DNA from: Corynebacterium freiburgense
GTDB lineage: Bacteria > Actinomycetota > Actinomycetes > Mycobacteriales > Mycobacteriaceae
Length of the DNA stretch: 64,000 nucleotides
Assembly (NCBI RefSeq): GCF_030408815.1
Contig: NZ_CP047355.1
Coordinates: 1,240,001 to 1,304,000, forward strand
Direction of reading: 5' to 3'
The position numbers and the translations under genes were made by a program. Positions 16,083 through 24,999 of this stretch are shown piece after piece (position 1 is the first letter of the stretch; each line of letters begins with the position of its first letter). The notes under the pieces were generated by a model that was not told the DNA's origin, made no database searches, and worked only from the letters and a program-made list of their open reading frames with translations.

Positions 16083-16922
16083 TCATGAACTTTGAAGCTT
16101 GGGGTTTCTTTGTTTCCACAGTGCCACACCGATGGCAACAATGACGCCGAGATGAATCACACCGATCAGTGGTGAGACCAAAAGCTCTCTGCCCGGTCTG
16201 ATTGGTAAACCGCCAAGTGAAACGGGAATCTGACTCAAGTTAGCAATGCTGTGGGCGATTACACCAGGCAAAATACTCCCGCTACGGATCCTAAGTTCGC
16301 TAAAAAGCGGAGCCCAGCACACCATTATGAGAATGCCGGTGAGGGCATAGATGAGTGGAGGGACGTCCCATACCGCTCGGATAAGTGATTCGTCAAGCAA
16401 GTACACGTAATACGGTAAATGCCACAGCGCCCAGATTGTCCCAGATATAAGCCACACTTTGATATCAGAAGATTGATGTGCAACGAGAGCGGGTACCAAG
16501 AAACCCCGCCATGCGCCCTCCTCGGCCACATTTTTCACAATCGTTGGGACTATCGCGGCAATTATTGGGCCTACATACGTACCGAGTTGTAGCAGACTCA
16601 GCCAACCAAAACCATATCCAGCTCCCAGGGTGATAAAGAGTGCAATGGGAAATGCTGCTATTGCGATTCCATATTCTCGCAACTTGCCAAAACCCCAAGA
16701 CTTGACATACGTAGACCGGAAAGATCTATCGGTGATGGCTAGCAGAGCGCCAGCTAGTAGGGGTGTTGAGATCCAGATAAGTGCTGCCGGCGATTCCATT
16801 GAGTCAGGGGTACCGAGAACACGGTTGACCAGGAGCCCAATCCAGCCAGATGCGCAAGTAATGATTGCAAAAATCCAAAGGCGTGCACGCGCGGTAGCTG
16901 TAGGAAGAGTAAAGGTGTCCAT
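16083..16922 (-). CDS. CPBP-family intramembrane metalloprotease
   Basis: A 279-residue multi-spanning membrane protein with all three CPBP motifs: VAEEGAWRGFLVP (EExxxR), ALWHLPYYV (second histidine) and GVIAHSIAN (third). The ATG at 16922 is chosen because TACACT at 16934-16929 is a -10 box 6 nt upstream, predicting a leaderless mRNA; a TTG 36 bases earlier lies in the promoter. It belongs to the cassette between tRNA-Glu genes and ends 14 bp after the tRNA-Glu on the opposite strand. The neighbouring PadR gene, same strand and 61 bp upstream, is a plausible regulator. Substrate unknown. Confidence 0.85.
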   Translation of the reverse strand: MDTFTLPTATARARLWIFAIITCASGWIGLLVNRVLGTPDSMESPAALIWISTPLLAGALLAITDRSFRSTYVKSWGFGKLREYGIAIAAFPIALFITLGAGYGFGWLSLLQLGTYVGPIIAAIVPTIVKNVAEEGAWRGFLVPALVAHQSSDIKVWLISGTIWALWHLPYYVYLLDESLIRAVWDVPPLIYALTGILIMVCWAPLFSELRIRSGSILPGVIAHSIANLSQIPVSLGGLPIRPGRELLVSPLIGVIHLGVIVAIGVALWKQRNPKLQSS

Positions 16923-16983
16923 ATCGATAGTGTAAATATCCAATATAGGACTATGCAAGTATTGGTTGTGGTGGGTTCCACTC

Positions 16984-17505
16984 TTATTTCATGTTCGCAA
17001 TCGACTCCCGAATTTGCTCAATCATTTTTAGTCCTAATGCTATTTCGTCGATTCCGTAACGAAGTGTGGCGTGCTTGAGCGTGGTATCAAGATCTTCGAC
17101 CTCAAACTCGATCGCCCTCAAAGCTGCTAATTCGGCACGAAGGTGATTTTCTGCTTCGCCGAGGAGCATATTTACTTTTTCGTGCCCAAGGGGAGCTGCA
17201 AAGAAAATTCGTGCTAGCAGCGGGTCTTTAGATAAACGCGGTTCTAATGGACTGGCAAGCCACGCTTCAAGTTCGGCTTTGCCAGCTTCGGTGAGACTGT
17301 GGATCCTCCGATTTGGGCGGCCATTCTGGATAATCGTTTGCGTTGATATAGCTCCATCGGCTTCCATGCGATCGAGTGTGCGATAGATTTGCGATTGATC
17401 TGCATGCCAAAAATGAACCACTGAACTGGCAAAAGCTCGGCTCAAGTCATAACCACTTTGTGGGGATCGGGCTAAAAGACCGAGAATAGCGTGTCGAAGT
17501 TTCAT
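16984..17505 (-). CDS. PadR-family transcriptional regulator, long form
   Basis: 173 residues. The N-terminal winged helix begins LRHAILGLLARSPQSGYDLSRAF; the recognition segment is DQSQIYRTLDRMEADGAI, and the wing continues to SLTEAGKAELEAWL. A C-terminal helical dimerisation domain (Vir_act_alpha_C type, residues about 95-170) is present. The ATG at 17505 is 6 nt from TACGGT (17517-17512), so the transcript is probably leaderless. It lies directly upstream of, and in the same direction as, the CPBP protease gene, suggesting a two-gene regulated unit inside the tRNA-flanked cassette. Confidence 0.88.
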   Translation of the reverse strand: MKLRHAILGLLARSPQSGYDLSRAFASSVVHFWHADQSQIYRTLDRMEADGAISTQTIIQNGRPNRRIHSLTEAGKAELEAWLASPLEPRLSKDPLLARIFFAAPLGHEKVNMLLGEAENHLRAELAALRAIEFEVEDLDTTLKHATLRYGIDEIALGLKMIEQIRESIANMK

Positions 17506-18180
17506 ACTTCTACCGTAGAGCAGCCCGGCCCTGCAGCGGTCTAGGAATTTGGTCGGGTTGATTTAAGAGTTGATCAACATATTTTTCTTGTATTGCTCGG
17601 CTTATTCGCTCGGTGAGATGCATCTGAGTGATTCATTATGTATACGGTCATGAAAAGACTCCGTATAGCTGTTCTGTCACGGTTGACCTGGTGGGATAAA
17701 TGCTTGAATTGTGTCATCCTCACCAGTCCAGTTCTTCAGTGTTAGGGTGACCAATTCGGGACCATTGCATAGTCACAGTGCTTTGGGTTGGCGACCGTGC
17801 TCTGGGGTAGCGGCATCAAGTTATTTGATTACATCGGCCGTTGTGATGGGTGTGTTCGTCAATAATATTGCAGATCTTGATGGTTTTGCTGTGCCAGCAT
17901 GCAGTTGACTGTATCTATTTGCCGTAGTGCGCTTAGCCTTAGCATCTCAATAGTGCGACCTCTTTAAGCTGGGAATTCTGCAGGCTTCCCATTCTCTCCA
18001 CCCAATGGCGAGGGATCAATGGTGAACCCTTAAGGCAGGTGGACTAATAAACCTGAAACACTCCAAAACAATGCGGGATGCAATCACATTTGTAATGTTA
18101 ACGGGGCTACGAAATTCTTAAAACGGTTGTAGTTATAAAACGGTGACAGTTCCAGTAAGCTTCTCGGCAGGAGGTTTGCC
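17506..18180. other. intergenic region, possible decayed gene
   Basis: About 675 bp with no intact gene. A perfect 10-bp palindrome GTTGATCAAC lies at 17569-17578, upstream of the PadR gene. On the minus strand around 17683-17763 a frame reads VTLTLKNWTGEDDTIQAFIP, protein-like in composition, but stops interrupt it, so it may be a remnant of a lost gene. The ribosome binding site of the next gene (GGAGG, about 18170-18174) closes the region. Confidence 0.4.
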
Positions 18181-19605
18181 ATGATAAGAAATATTGGCAA
18201 GCATTCGGGACGGATTCCGAATGTGGCGAAGATTCTTGGTTGGACTTTTTTCGCCTCGGCTGCCTTCGCGCTCGTTGTGGTGTTCCTTGTTATTCAGCTG
18301 TATCAGCTTTATTGGCAAGAATCGCGGGTACCTTTTGAGTATCACTATTCTGGCACCAACATGAAACCGAGCTCAACTCGCAAGTTTTTAGACGACAGTT
18401 ACGAACAGGGTGTCGAAAAGCTTATGATTCCTGCTTCTGATGCGAAACTATTGGGTGCCGACCCTGATAGAACGTATGTGGCGGTACAGGCGAACCGCTC
18501 GGAGGGGATGCGCGGTGATGCGTCACCAACACTTGAGGTTTACAATACAAAAACATTTGAGAAAACTTTCGAAGTAGAAGTTTTCAATTGCGCATCTATT
18601 ACAGATCAAGGTGTTGTTTATTGTTCTTCGGAAGAAGACTCGATTATCCGTGGGTATGATTTGCGGAAGGGGGAGATTGTTGCGTCATTCCCAATTGCTG
18701 GATCACGAGCCGCAATATCTTGGCTAGGCAGTATGAATGGGCAAGATGTCTTCCGAGTAGAACGTTATAGCGAGACTCAGCAATCCTTTCATTCGCTCGT
18801 TGGTGTGAAAGATCAGCACGTAGAGTGGGCTACTGATTTGCCAGATCAAATGAAATGCACGTTAGTGGCGGATAACACCAATGCGATGTGCCTGGTTGAA
18901 CTCAAAGCGGAGGAATTAGCAAGTGATCCACAATGGAGTGGTACGAACACCGTATTGGTAAGCGATATACGAATAATTAGCACAAAAGATGGAACAACAT
19001 CCTTGACGCGGCGCACGGGCGGATCGGTGACACCACTTACAGACGGATGGGTTGAGTACTATTTTCTAACACAAGAAGACTATAAAAATTCTAATCAGTA
19101 TGCAGTGTATGATTTGTCGGGCGACGTGATTGAAACTCTCGACGAACTCTCCTTCAATCCGATCGAACCAATGCTTGGATCTGAAGGGGGAAATACGATT
19201 GGCTCTATTACCTACCCACGTGCGGCTCACACAGCTATTAAGCCACCTATGAGTGTTGTTGTTAACGCTAACGGTGAAGTTGTGTATGAGCTGGCTTTTC
19301 AAAACAAAGGCGGGCAAAAGTTTGTGCGTCCTGGAGAGCTGGAACCTGTATTTGATACATATAAATTCGGTGCAGTGACCACGGTTTCTAAAACAGGCAA
19401 GCTGGTACTGTTCTCAACCACGCACCGGGAAAGCCCAGGATATTTCAAGTTGGAGTTGCTCAACACTGAGTTTGGAACATCTATGGGCACCGGTGATTTG
19501 TTTGTGAGTGATTACAACATAGAATCCGGAATCTTTGCAGCCAAAGTGGAAGAAACTGACCAAGGTGGTGTTGAAAGTCTCGTAGTTTTCCTACCCAAAA
19601 AGTAG
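18181..19605 (+). CDS. membrane-anchored, beta-propeller-like protein of unknown function
   Basis: A 474-residue protein with one N-terminal membrane helix (residues about 20-43, FFASAAFALVVVFLVIQLYQ), basic residues before it, and a large outside part. That part is beta-rich with repeated blade-like stretches (for example TYVAVQANRSEG, VYCSSEEDSIIRGYDL and WVEYYFLTQEDY) resembling WD40 or PQQ-like propellers. A good ribosome binding site, AGGAGG, sets the start. I do not recognise a family. It sits alone between an eroded spacer and a tRNA-Glu gene, within the probable accessory cassette. Confidence 0.7.
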   Translation: MIRNIGKHSGRIPNVAKILGWTFFASAAFALVVVFLVIQLYQLYWQESRVPFEYHYSGTNMKPSSTRKFLDDSYEQGVEKLMIPASDAKLLGADPDRTYVAVQANRSEGMRGDASPTLEVYNTKTFEKTFEVEVFNCASITDQGVVYCSSEEDSIIRGYDLRKGEIVASFPIAGSRAAISWLGSMNGQDVFRVERYSETQQSFHSLVGVKDQHVEWATDLPDQMKCTLVADNTNAMCLVELKAEELASDPQWSGTNTVLVSDIRIISTKDGTTSLTRRTGGSVTPLTDGWVEYYFLTQEDYKNSNQYAVYDLSGDVIETLDELSFNPIEPMLGSEGGNTIGSITYPRAAHTAIKPPMSVVVNANGEVVYELAFQNKGGQKFVRPGELEPVFDTYKFGAVTTVSKTGKLVLFSTTHRESPGYFKLELLNTEFGTSMGTGDLFVSDYNIESGIFAAKVEETDQGGVESLVVFLPKK

Positions 19606-19981
19606 AACTTCCACAATTTAAGTCAACGTACACAACTTCAGAACAAGTGAGTGGGGTACCTCAGGTTACAAAACCGTTGTTCTAAGTAAGAGGTAGTAGA
19701 TGGTGTCTTCCGTTACAACTGATCACTGGGTATCGTCAGCCATGTCCTAATTGATAAACAAAGTAAAGTTTCCGAAATGGGTTTTATCACTTCCTATCTT
19801 GAAAACAGCAGCTTGTTATTTACTTCTTTCGACTGACGCTGGATCAGCTATGGTCTGGACGGCATCCCGAAGATCTCCCTATAATTTCCAACTGGAGATG
19901 ACTGTTAATATGTGAGATAATGCTTTTTGAGTTATCTTGCACTATCTAAAATCATCCGAAGTGCAGGTTTCAAGTGGCCTT
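19606..19981. other. gene-free spacer before tRNA-Glu
   Basis: 376 bp of A+T-rich sequence. I see no coding frame, no clear operator and no strong hairpin. Confidence 0.4.
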
Positions 19982-20054
19982 GCCCCGTTCGTCTAGAGGC
20001 CTAGGACGCTGGCCTTTCACGCCGGTAACACGGGTTCGAATCCCGTACGGGGTA
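19982..20054 (+). tRNA. tRNA-Glu (TTC anticodon)
   Basis: 73 nt. Acceptor GCCCCGT with ACGGGGT; the anticodon arm CTGGC-CTTTCAC-GCCGG gives anticodon TTC, with one T-G wobble in the stem. The body is nearly identical to the two CTC genes. CCA is not encoded. Confidence 0.95.
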
Positions 20055-20066
20055 CTCTGATAATTA

Positions 20067-20099
20067 GAAACCCACTCCTAGCGATAAGGAGTGGGTTTC
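20067..20099 (+). terminator. intrinsic terminator after tRNA-Glu (TTC)
   Basis: A perfect 13-bp stem GAAACCCACTCCT / AGGAGTGGGTTTC with a 7-nt loop, 12 nt after the tRNA end, followed by TCTGT. Confidence 0.85.
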
Positions 20100-20188
20100 T
20101 CTGTATATCAATTCCTATAAAATCGGTCTTTGAACTGCGGATTTTTAGCTGGGCCAACATTCGTGTAAGTTAACTACAGCAACCGCAG

Positions 20189-20261
20189 GCCCCGTTCGTC
20201 TAGCGGCCTAGGACGCCGGCCTCTCACGCCGGTAACACGGGTTCAAATCCCGTACGGGGTA
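20189..20261 (+). tRNA. tRNA-Glu (CTC anticodon), copy 2
   Basis: 73 nt, same body as the gene at 15993 with anticodon CTC. CCA is not encoded here. The bases just before it (CAACCGCAG) resemble those before copy 1 (CAGCCGCAA), so the duplication includes some upstream sequence. Confidence 0.95.
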
Positions 20262-20302
20262 CAAGTTATCGCCGCGCAATCGATAGTGCGGAGGTTACAA
20301 CG

Positions 20303-20341
20303 AAAAGGTATCTGGTGTTATCCCGGGTACCTTTTTTGTTT
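20303..20341 (+). terminator. intrinsic terminator after tRNA-Glu copy 2
   Basis: AAAAGGTA (20303-20310) pairs with TACCTTTT (20328-20335), followed by TTGTTT. It may also act on the convergent CPBP gene. Confidence 0.75.
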
Positions 20342-20358
20342 CGATCTGGCCCACAAAG

Positions 20359-21087
20359 TTAAATGAAAATTATTGTGAGAGCGGGTAATGCCATAATCGC
20401 ATTGACTAAAAAGTGGGAAATAATCATCGGCATAAGGCGTTGTTGTTTTTTCACGATAATGCCGGCTCCGAATCCCCAAAGGAAAAACGCGATTGCATAG
20501 ATTCCCGCAGCAAGCATGGTTGGCGCAAAAAGTAGATGATTGATTGCGAATAGTGCTGCTTGTATCGTAAGGACGATGAACGTTGGTTGTGCGGTATTTT
20601 CTAGGATTAACCCGCGGTAAATGACCTCTTCAGCTGGTGCATTAAATAGGGGGAATACTAGGGCAGCCGTAAAAGCCAAGATGATCATGACTGGTTTTGG
20701 CAGAATAGTAGGATGGCTCGGCACGAATGCGGTTTCCAAATACGGAAATCCCGTTGGCCCATAAAGGGCGAGCGGAATAAGCATAATACACAGAAAGAAC
20801 GGGATATATAGTACAAAAAACCAAAGGACTGCCCATGCACAATCTTTGCTAATACGGTTTCGCTGAAACCCTATAAAGTGTGCCCAACTTTTCCCTGTAG
20901 TTCGTACGTACCTTCGCACAAGCAGTAGGCAAATAATATTTACAACACTAAAGTATGCGCAGGCAAGTAAAGAATCTGGCGGGAATGATGTTGGTGTTTT
21001 TGAAGCATAGAGTACGGCTACTGTACACCCTAAACCGCAGAGAAGAAGCCCAAGTCGAATATATGCTATGCGCAGTAGCGTTCCCAT
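20359..21087 (-). CDS. CPBP-family intramembrane metalloprotease
   Basis: A 242-residue multi-spanning protein with CPBP motifs PAEEVIYRGLIL (EExxxR), AINHLLF (second histidine) and ISHFLVNA (third). The ATG at 21087 (MGTLLRIAY) is preferred because the longer frame from 21171 would run into the ltbR 3' end. It lies downstream of ltbR on the same strand and may be read through from it. It is the third CPBP gene in 12 kb; the three are not close copies of each other by eye. Confidence 0.82.
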   Translation of the reverse strand: MGTLLRIAYIRLGLLLCGLGCTVAVLYASKTPTSFPPDSLLACAYFSVVNIICLLLVRRYVRTTGKSWAHFIGFQRNRISKDCAWAVLWFFVLYIPFFLCIMLIPLALYGPTGFPYLETAFVPSHPTILPKPVMIILAFTAALVFPLFNAPAEEVIYRGLILENTAQPTFIVLTIQAALFAINHLLFAPTMLAAGIYAIAFFLWGFGAGIIVKKQQRLMPMIISHFLVNAIMALPALTIIFI

Positions 21088-21119
21088 AGAGATATGGTAG
21101 AACTTCGTTTGATGCTGGG

Positions 21120-21839
21120 CTAGAGCTGTGCGCTGAGCTTTTCGGCGGCGTCGATAAGCGCGGTTGCCCAACGTTGGCCGGGGTGTTGCCCGAATCGCTC
21201 GGCGGGACCGGATATTGAAAGAGCGGCGATAATTTGTCCGCTACGGTCGAATACTGGTGTGGATACGCTGGCGAGTCCAACCTCTCGTTCGCTAATTGAT
21301 TCAGCGTAGCTTAATACCCGAACTTGTTCGAGGTCATAGTTGGTAAACGCGGCATTTGGCATAATTGCATCGCGTAATTGTGGAGGTGCGTATGCCATAA
21401 AAACACGGGCAGCCGAGCCGGCTGTAAGAGTGATGCGAGAACCGACTGGAACCGTGTTTTGCAATCCGGAAGGAGGCTCTAAGCTCGCAATGCAGGTACG
21501 TGTGGTTCCGGTCAGTCGATATAATTGGACCGATTCACCTGTAAGTTCCATAATGTTCGCCATGAGTGGGGTGGCGGCGTCGACAAGTTTGTCTGAAGTG
21601 CCAGCCCCGAGCGCGGTAAGTGCACTGCCAATATTCCATCGGCCGTCAGAAGTTCGGGTAAGGAGCCGATGGGTTTCCAGTGCGGTTGCAAGGCGGTGTG
21701 TTGTGGCTCGTGGTAGGCCTGTCGCTTCGCATAATTCGGAGAGGGAACGTGGTTGTTCGGCGATTGCAGTAAGGATGTGTACTGCGCGATCAAGTACTTT
21801 AATGCCGCTGCTTGGTTCCGAGGCATGAATCTGTCCCAT
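21120..21839 (-). CDS. ltbR: IclR-family regulator LtbR
   Basis: 239 residues: an N-terminal winged helix (VLDRAVHILTAIAEQPRSLSEL, then GLPRATTHRLATALE) and a C-terminal IclR effector domain. The position divergent to leuC identifies it as the homologue of C. glutamicum LtbR, which represses leuCD and trp genes. The start ATG is 6 nt from TAATAT (21851-21846), so its mRNA is likely leaderless. It should act from the 194-bp spacer shared with leuC. Confidence 0.93.
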   Translation of the reverse strand: MGQIHASEPSSGIKVLDRAVHILTAIAEQPRSLSELCEATGLPRATTHRLATALETHRLLTRTSDGRWNIGSALTALGAGTSDKLVDAATPLMANIMELTGESVQLYRLTGTTRTCIASLEPPSGLQNTVPVGSRITLTAGSAARVFMAYAPPQLRDAIMPNAAFTNYDLEQVRVLSYAESISEREVGLASVSTPVFDRSGQIIAALSISGPAERFGQHPGQRWATALIDAAEKLSAQL

Positions 21840-22033
21840 GAGTTGATATTAACATCTCAAAGTGTGGGAAATCCAGTGTGTGGGGGATTTGTCGGGTAGT
21901 GCCTCCGTGTCTGTGCGGTGGTTGCGTTTCCTTTTCTTCGCATCACTCGCTATACTATCCCATAAAATGAAACATTGATCCCAAATAGTGAGAATTTCAC
22001 ACGGGGTCCGGACATAATAACGAGGTGACATCC
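21840..22033. promoter_or_regulatory. ltbR-leuC divergent control region
   Basis: A -10 box TATACT (21951-21956) faces leuC and leaves a leader of about 70 nt; TAATAT (21851-21846) faces ltbR. AGGTG at 22023-22027 serves leuC. LtbR should bind here by family precedent, but I see no perfect palindrome that marks its site. Confidence 0.6.
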
Positions 22034-23485
22034 ATGACCAGCCCCATGGACAAAACCGCTGCACCATTGACAATGGCGGAAAAAGTATGGAACAACCATA
22101 TTGTGGTTCAAGGAGAGAACGGGGAACCGGACCTCATTTATATTGACCTTCATCTCCTGCATGAAGTGACTTCTCCACAAGCATTTGATGGTTTGCGCAT
22201 GGCTGGACGTAAACTTCGCAGGCCAGATTTAACCATTGCTACTGAAGACCATAATGTACCAACCGAAGGCATAGCTTCCGGCGCTATTACGGAAATCAAA
22301 GACCTTATTTCACGCACCCAAGTTGAAACATTACGCAAAAATTGCGCAGAGTTCGGCGTGCGAATTCACCCAATGGGCGATGCGGAGCAAGGCATTGTCC
22401 ACGTAGTTGGGCCGCAATTAGGTCTGACCCAGCCGGGACTCACAGTTGTTTGCGGTGACTCCCATACGGCTACACATGGGGCATTTGGGGCGATTGCGTT
22501 TGGCATTGGTACTTCGGAAGTCGAACATGTTATGGCTACACAAACGCTGCCGCTAAAACCCTTTAAAACGATGGCGATTAATGTTTCTGGTGAGCTTGCT
22601 GATGGTGTAACCGCTAAAGACCTTATTCTGGCAATCATTGCGAAAATCGGCACCGGCGGTGGTCAGGGGCACATTATTGAATATCGCGGTGAGGCAATTG
22701 AAAAACTTTCAATGGAAGCCCGCATGACTATTTGCAATATGTCTATTGAGGCAGGCGCTCGCGCAGGCATGATTGCGCCAGACGAAATTACCTTTGAATA
22801 TCTTAAGGGTCGTGATCACGCGCCACAAGGCGAGGATTGGGACGCTGCAGTTGCATATTGGAAGAGTTTACGTACTGATGATGGAGCTGTATTTGATACC
22901 GTTGTGGAAATCGACGGCGCGGCACTCACACCATTTGTGACCTGGGGTACAAATCCTGGACAAGGTTTGCCACTTGCCGCCAGCGTGCCGCATCCTGAAG
23001 ACTTTGCTGGCGATGCGGATCGCGCAGCGGCCGAAAAGGCACTTGCGTATATGGACCTCACACCAGGAACTCCGTTGCGTGAAATCGCCATTGATACAGT
23101 TTTTGTGGGTTCCTGTACAAATGGCCGTATTGAAGACATGCGTGCGGTTGCAGCTGTACTAGAGGGGCGGAAAATCGCCGATACTGTACGCATGTTGGTT
23201 GTTCCGGGTTCCGCACGTGTGCGCGAACAAGCCGAGGCAGAAGGGCTCCACACCATTTTTGAATCCGCTGGGGCAGAATGGCGTCGCCCCGGATGCTCAA
23301 TGTGTTTGGGCATGAACCCTGACCAGCTTTCCCCCGGCGAGCGAAGCGCCTCAACATCGAATCGTAATTTCGAAGGTCGGCAGGGCAAAGGCGGCCGGAC
23401 ACACCTTGTTTCACCACAGGTTGCCGCTGCCACAGCCATCGCCGGTCACCTAGCCTCACCAGCAGACTTAACGCCAATCGCATAA
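22034..23485 (+). CDS. leuC: 3-isopropylmalate dehydratase large subunit
   Basis: 483 residues. With LeuD it isomerises 2-isopropylmalate to 3-isopropylmalate in leucine biosynthesis, using a [4Fe-4S] cluster. Aconitase-family motifs: [19 protein letters not shown], the first cluster cysteine in VGSCTNGR, and the CxxC pair in [10 protein letters not shown]. The ATG at 22034 (MTSPMDKT) is chosen because coryneform LeuC proteins begin MTSP and AGGTG precedes it; a GTG at 22025 is less likely. leuD follows after 15 bp in the same operon. Confidence 0.97.
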   Translation: MTSPMDKTAAPLTMAEKVWNNHIVVQGENGEPDLIYIDLHLLHEVTSPQAFDGLRMAGRKLRRPDLTIATEDHNVPTEGIASGAITEIKDLISRTQVETLRKNCAEFGVRIHPMGDAEQGIVHVVGPQLGLTQPGLTVVCGDSHTATHGAFGAIAFGIGTSEVEHVMATQTLPLKPFKTMAINVSGELADGVTAKDLILAIIAKIGTGGGQGHIIEYRGEAIEKLSMEARMTICNMSIEAGARAGMIAPDEITFEYLKGRDHAPQGEDWDAAVAYWKSLRTDDGAVFDTVVEIDGAALTPFVTWGTNPGQGLPLAASVPHPEDFAGDADRAAAEKALAYMDLTPGTPLREIAIDTVFVGSCTNGRIEDMRAVAAVLEGRKIADTVRMLVVPGSARVREQAEAEGLHTIFESAGAEWRRPGCSMCLGMNPDQLSPGERSASTSNRNFEGRQGKGGRTHLVSPQVAAATAIAGHLASPADLTPIA

Positions 23486-23500
23486 TACTAGGAGTTTCTT

Positions 23501-24088
23501 ATGGAAAAGTTTACAAACCATACCGGCATTGGCGTTCCACTCAAACGATCAAACGTGGATACGGATCAGATCATTCCCGCTGTGTATCTGAAGCGGGTAA
23601 CCCGAACAGGATTCGAAGATGGTCTGTTTTCCGGTTGGCGAAACGACCCTGAGTTCGTATTAAACCAAGATGCGTTCCGTAATGGTTCGGTATTGGTGGC
23701 GGGCCCGGATTTTGGTACCGGTTCCTCCCGCGAGCATGCCGTATGGGCGCTTATGGATTATGGTTTTAAGGCTGTATTTTCTCCGCGTTTTGCCGATATT
23801 TTTCGCGGTAATGCGGGCAAAGCCGGGCTGCTTGCCGCGCAAGTCGAAGAAGCTGATGTAGAGCTGCTTTGGAAACTTATGGAAGCCGAACCGGGTCTTG
23901 AACTTGAGGTCGATTTAGAGAATCGAATCCTCCGCGCCGGCGATCATACATTCGCTTTTGATGTAGATGATTACACTCGCTGGCGGCTTATGGAAGGCCT
24001 CGACGATATTAGCCTGACTCTCCGCAATGAGGAAGCGATTGCAGGCTTTGAAGCACGGCGTGCAAGCTTTATGCCAAAGACCAAATAA
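23501..24088 (+). CDS. leuD: 3-isopropylmalate dehydratase small subunit
   Basis: 195 residues, the swivel-domain partner of LeuC. Motifs: [15 protein letters not shown] near residue 19 and [17 protein letters not shown], the substrate-binding serine loop. AGGAG (in TAGGAGTTTCTT) sets the start. The operon ends in a long terminator. Confidence 0.97.
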   Translation: MEKFTNHTGIGVPLKRSNVDTDQIIPAVYLKRVTRTGFEDGLFSGWRNDPEFVLNQDAFRNGSVLVAGPDFGTGSSREHAVWALMDYGFKAVFSPRFADIFRGNAGKAGLLAAQVEEADVELLWKLMEAEPGLELEVDLENRILRAGDHTFAFDVDDYTRWRLMEGLDDISLTLRNEEAIAGFEARRASFMPKTK

Positions 24089-24096
24089 TAAAACTC

Positions 24097-24166
24097 ATTA
24101 TCGACGCCCACGGAACTGCTGTTATGTGCGAAACATAATGCTTGCCGGGGCGTCGATAATTTATTT
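24097..24166 (+). terminator. branched terminator after leuCD
   Basis: A perfect 13-bp stem ATTATCGACGCCC (24097-24109) / GGGCGTCGATAAT (24148-24160) followed by TTATTT. The 38-nt loop contains a second hairpin TTATGT-GCGAA-ACATAA. It can serve the convergent gene at 24176 as well. Confidence 0.85.
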
Positions 24167-24175
24167 GATCGAAAG

Positions 24176-24904
24176 CTATGTCCAATCAAAAGTTAACAAA
24201 GCAATCCGCGTGACGGGGTCAAAGAATAACAAAATAAAATCAGCTGAACGGTCGCCATAAGCAAACCCACTAACGCCTCCGATATATATAAATCGACGGC
24301 CGTCCTCGGTAAGCGGGTAGACAAAGCAGTTTTCGTCAGAAGTTTCGAATTCTAGGGGGAATCCGTCATCGCTTGCCCAGTTTCCAAACTCCGCATCGGT
24401 TTCAAGGTCAGTAAAGAACTCTTCTGGATCAGCAAGCAATTCTTCCTTAGTCAGATATTTATTATCTACAGCGAGTAGCCGTCCATGCTGCGCAAATGCT
24501 GCTTTGTGCCGAGCAAAACTATCCTGCCGATATTCGTAATGGCGTTTGAGTTCAGGATCTTGAGCGATATTTGGATCATCGCTTGCCGCTAAGAAATACT
24601 TCCAATCAGCAAGAAATTCATAACGATTGTGATCATCTAGGCGAAAACCAATCCAGTTTGGGCGGCAATAATAATTGTGGTATTCCTCGGTTCCGTCTCC
24701 AACATATCCCTCACATGGTTCGACAGGTGATACAACGTGTACCCAACCTTGTAAATCTGTATCAATAAACGAAAGGTCTACAGAAACCAAAGGTTGAAGG
24801 TATGTGCTTGCGAGTTCTACATTGCCAGCAAATACATCTTTTGGATCAGGAAACGGTTTCAAGAAAGATTGGGGCAGGGTGAGGTCAGGAGAAATCCTAG
24901 ACAT
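24176..24904 (-). CDS. hypothetical soluble protein
   Basis: A 242-residue acidic, aromatic-rich cytoplasmic protein that I do not recognise. Notable segments are NYYCRPNWIGFRL, YEYRQDSFARHKAAFAQHG and a C-terminal run DFILLFFDPVTRIALLTFDWT. The pattern of scattered Trp/Tyr and a terminal beta-hairpin resembles SUKH/DUF1963-type immunity-like families, but the match is only impressionistic. Start ATG 24904 follows AGGAG. It converges on leuD. Confidence 0.7.
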   Translation of the reverse strand: MSRISPDLTLPQSFLKPFPDPKDVFAGNVELASTYLQPLVSVDLSFIDTDLQGWVHVVSPVEPCEGYVGDGTEEYHNYYCRPNWIGFRLDDHNRYEFLADWKYFLAASDDPNIAQDPELKRHYEYRQDSFARHKAAFAQHGRLLAVDNKYLTKEELLADPEEFFTDLETDAEFGNWASDDGFPLEFETSDENCFVYPLTEDGRRFIYIGGVSGFAYGDRSADFILLFFDPVTRIALLTFDWT

Positions 24905-24999
24905 ATGTGAGCTCCTTGAAGGATCGACGAAACCGGATGCAGGCAGCAGCGTAACCAAAGGCAATAACAAAGCGCTATCACCTTAGAAAAGACGTTTGA

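Noticed and set aside
17683..17763. Minus-strand protein-like stretch (NWTGEDDTIQAFIP)
   Set aside because: Interrupted by stops and without a start; listed only as a possible remnant in the spacer entry.
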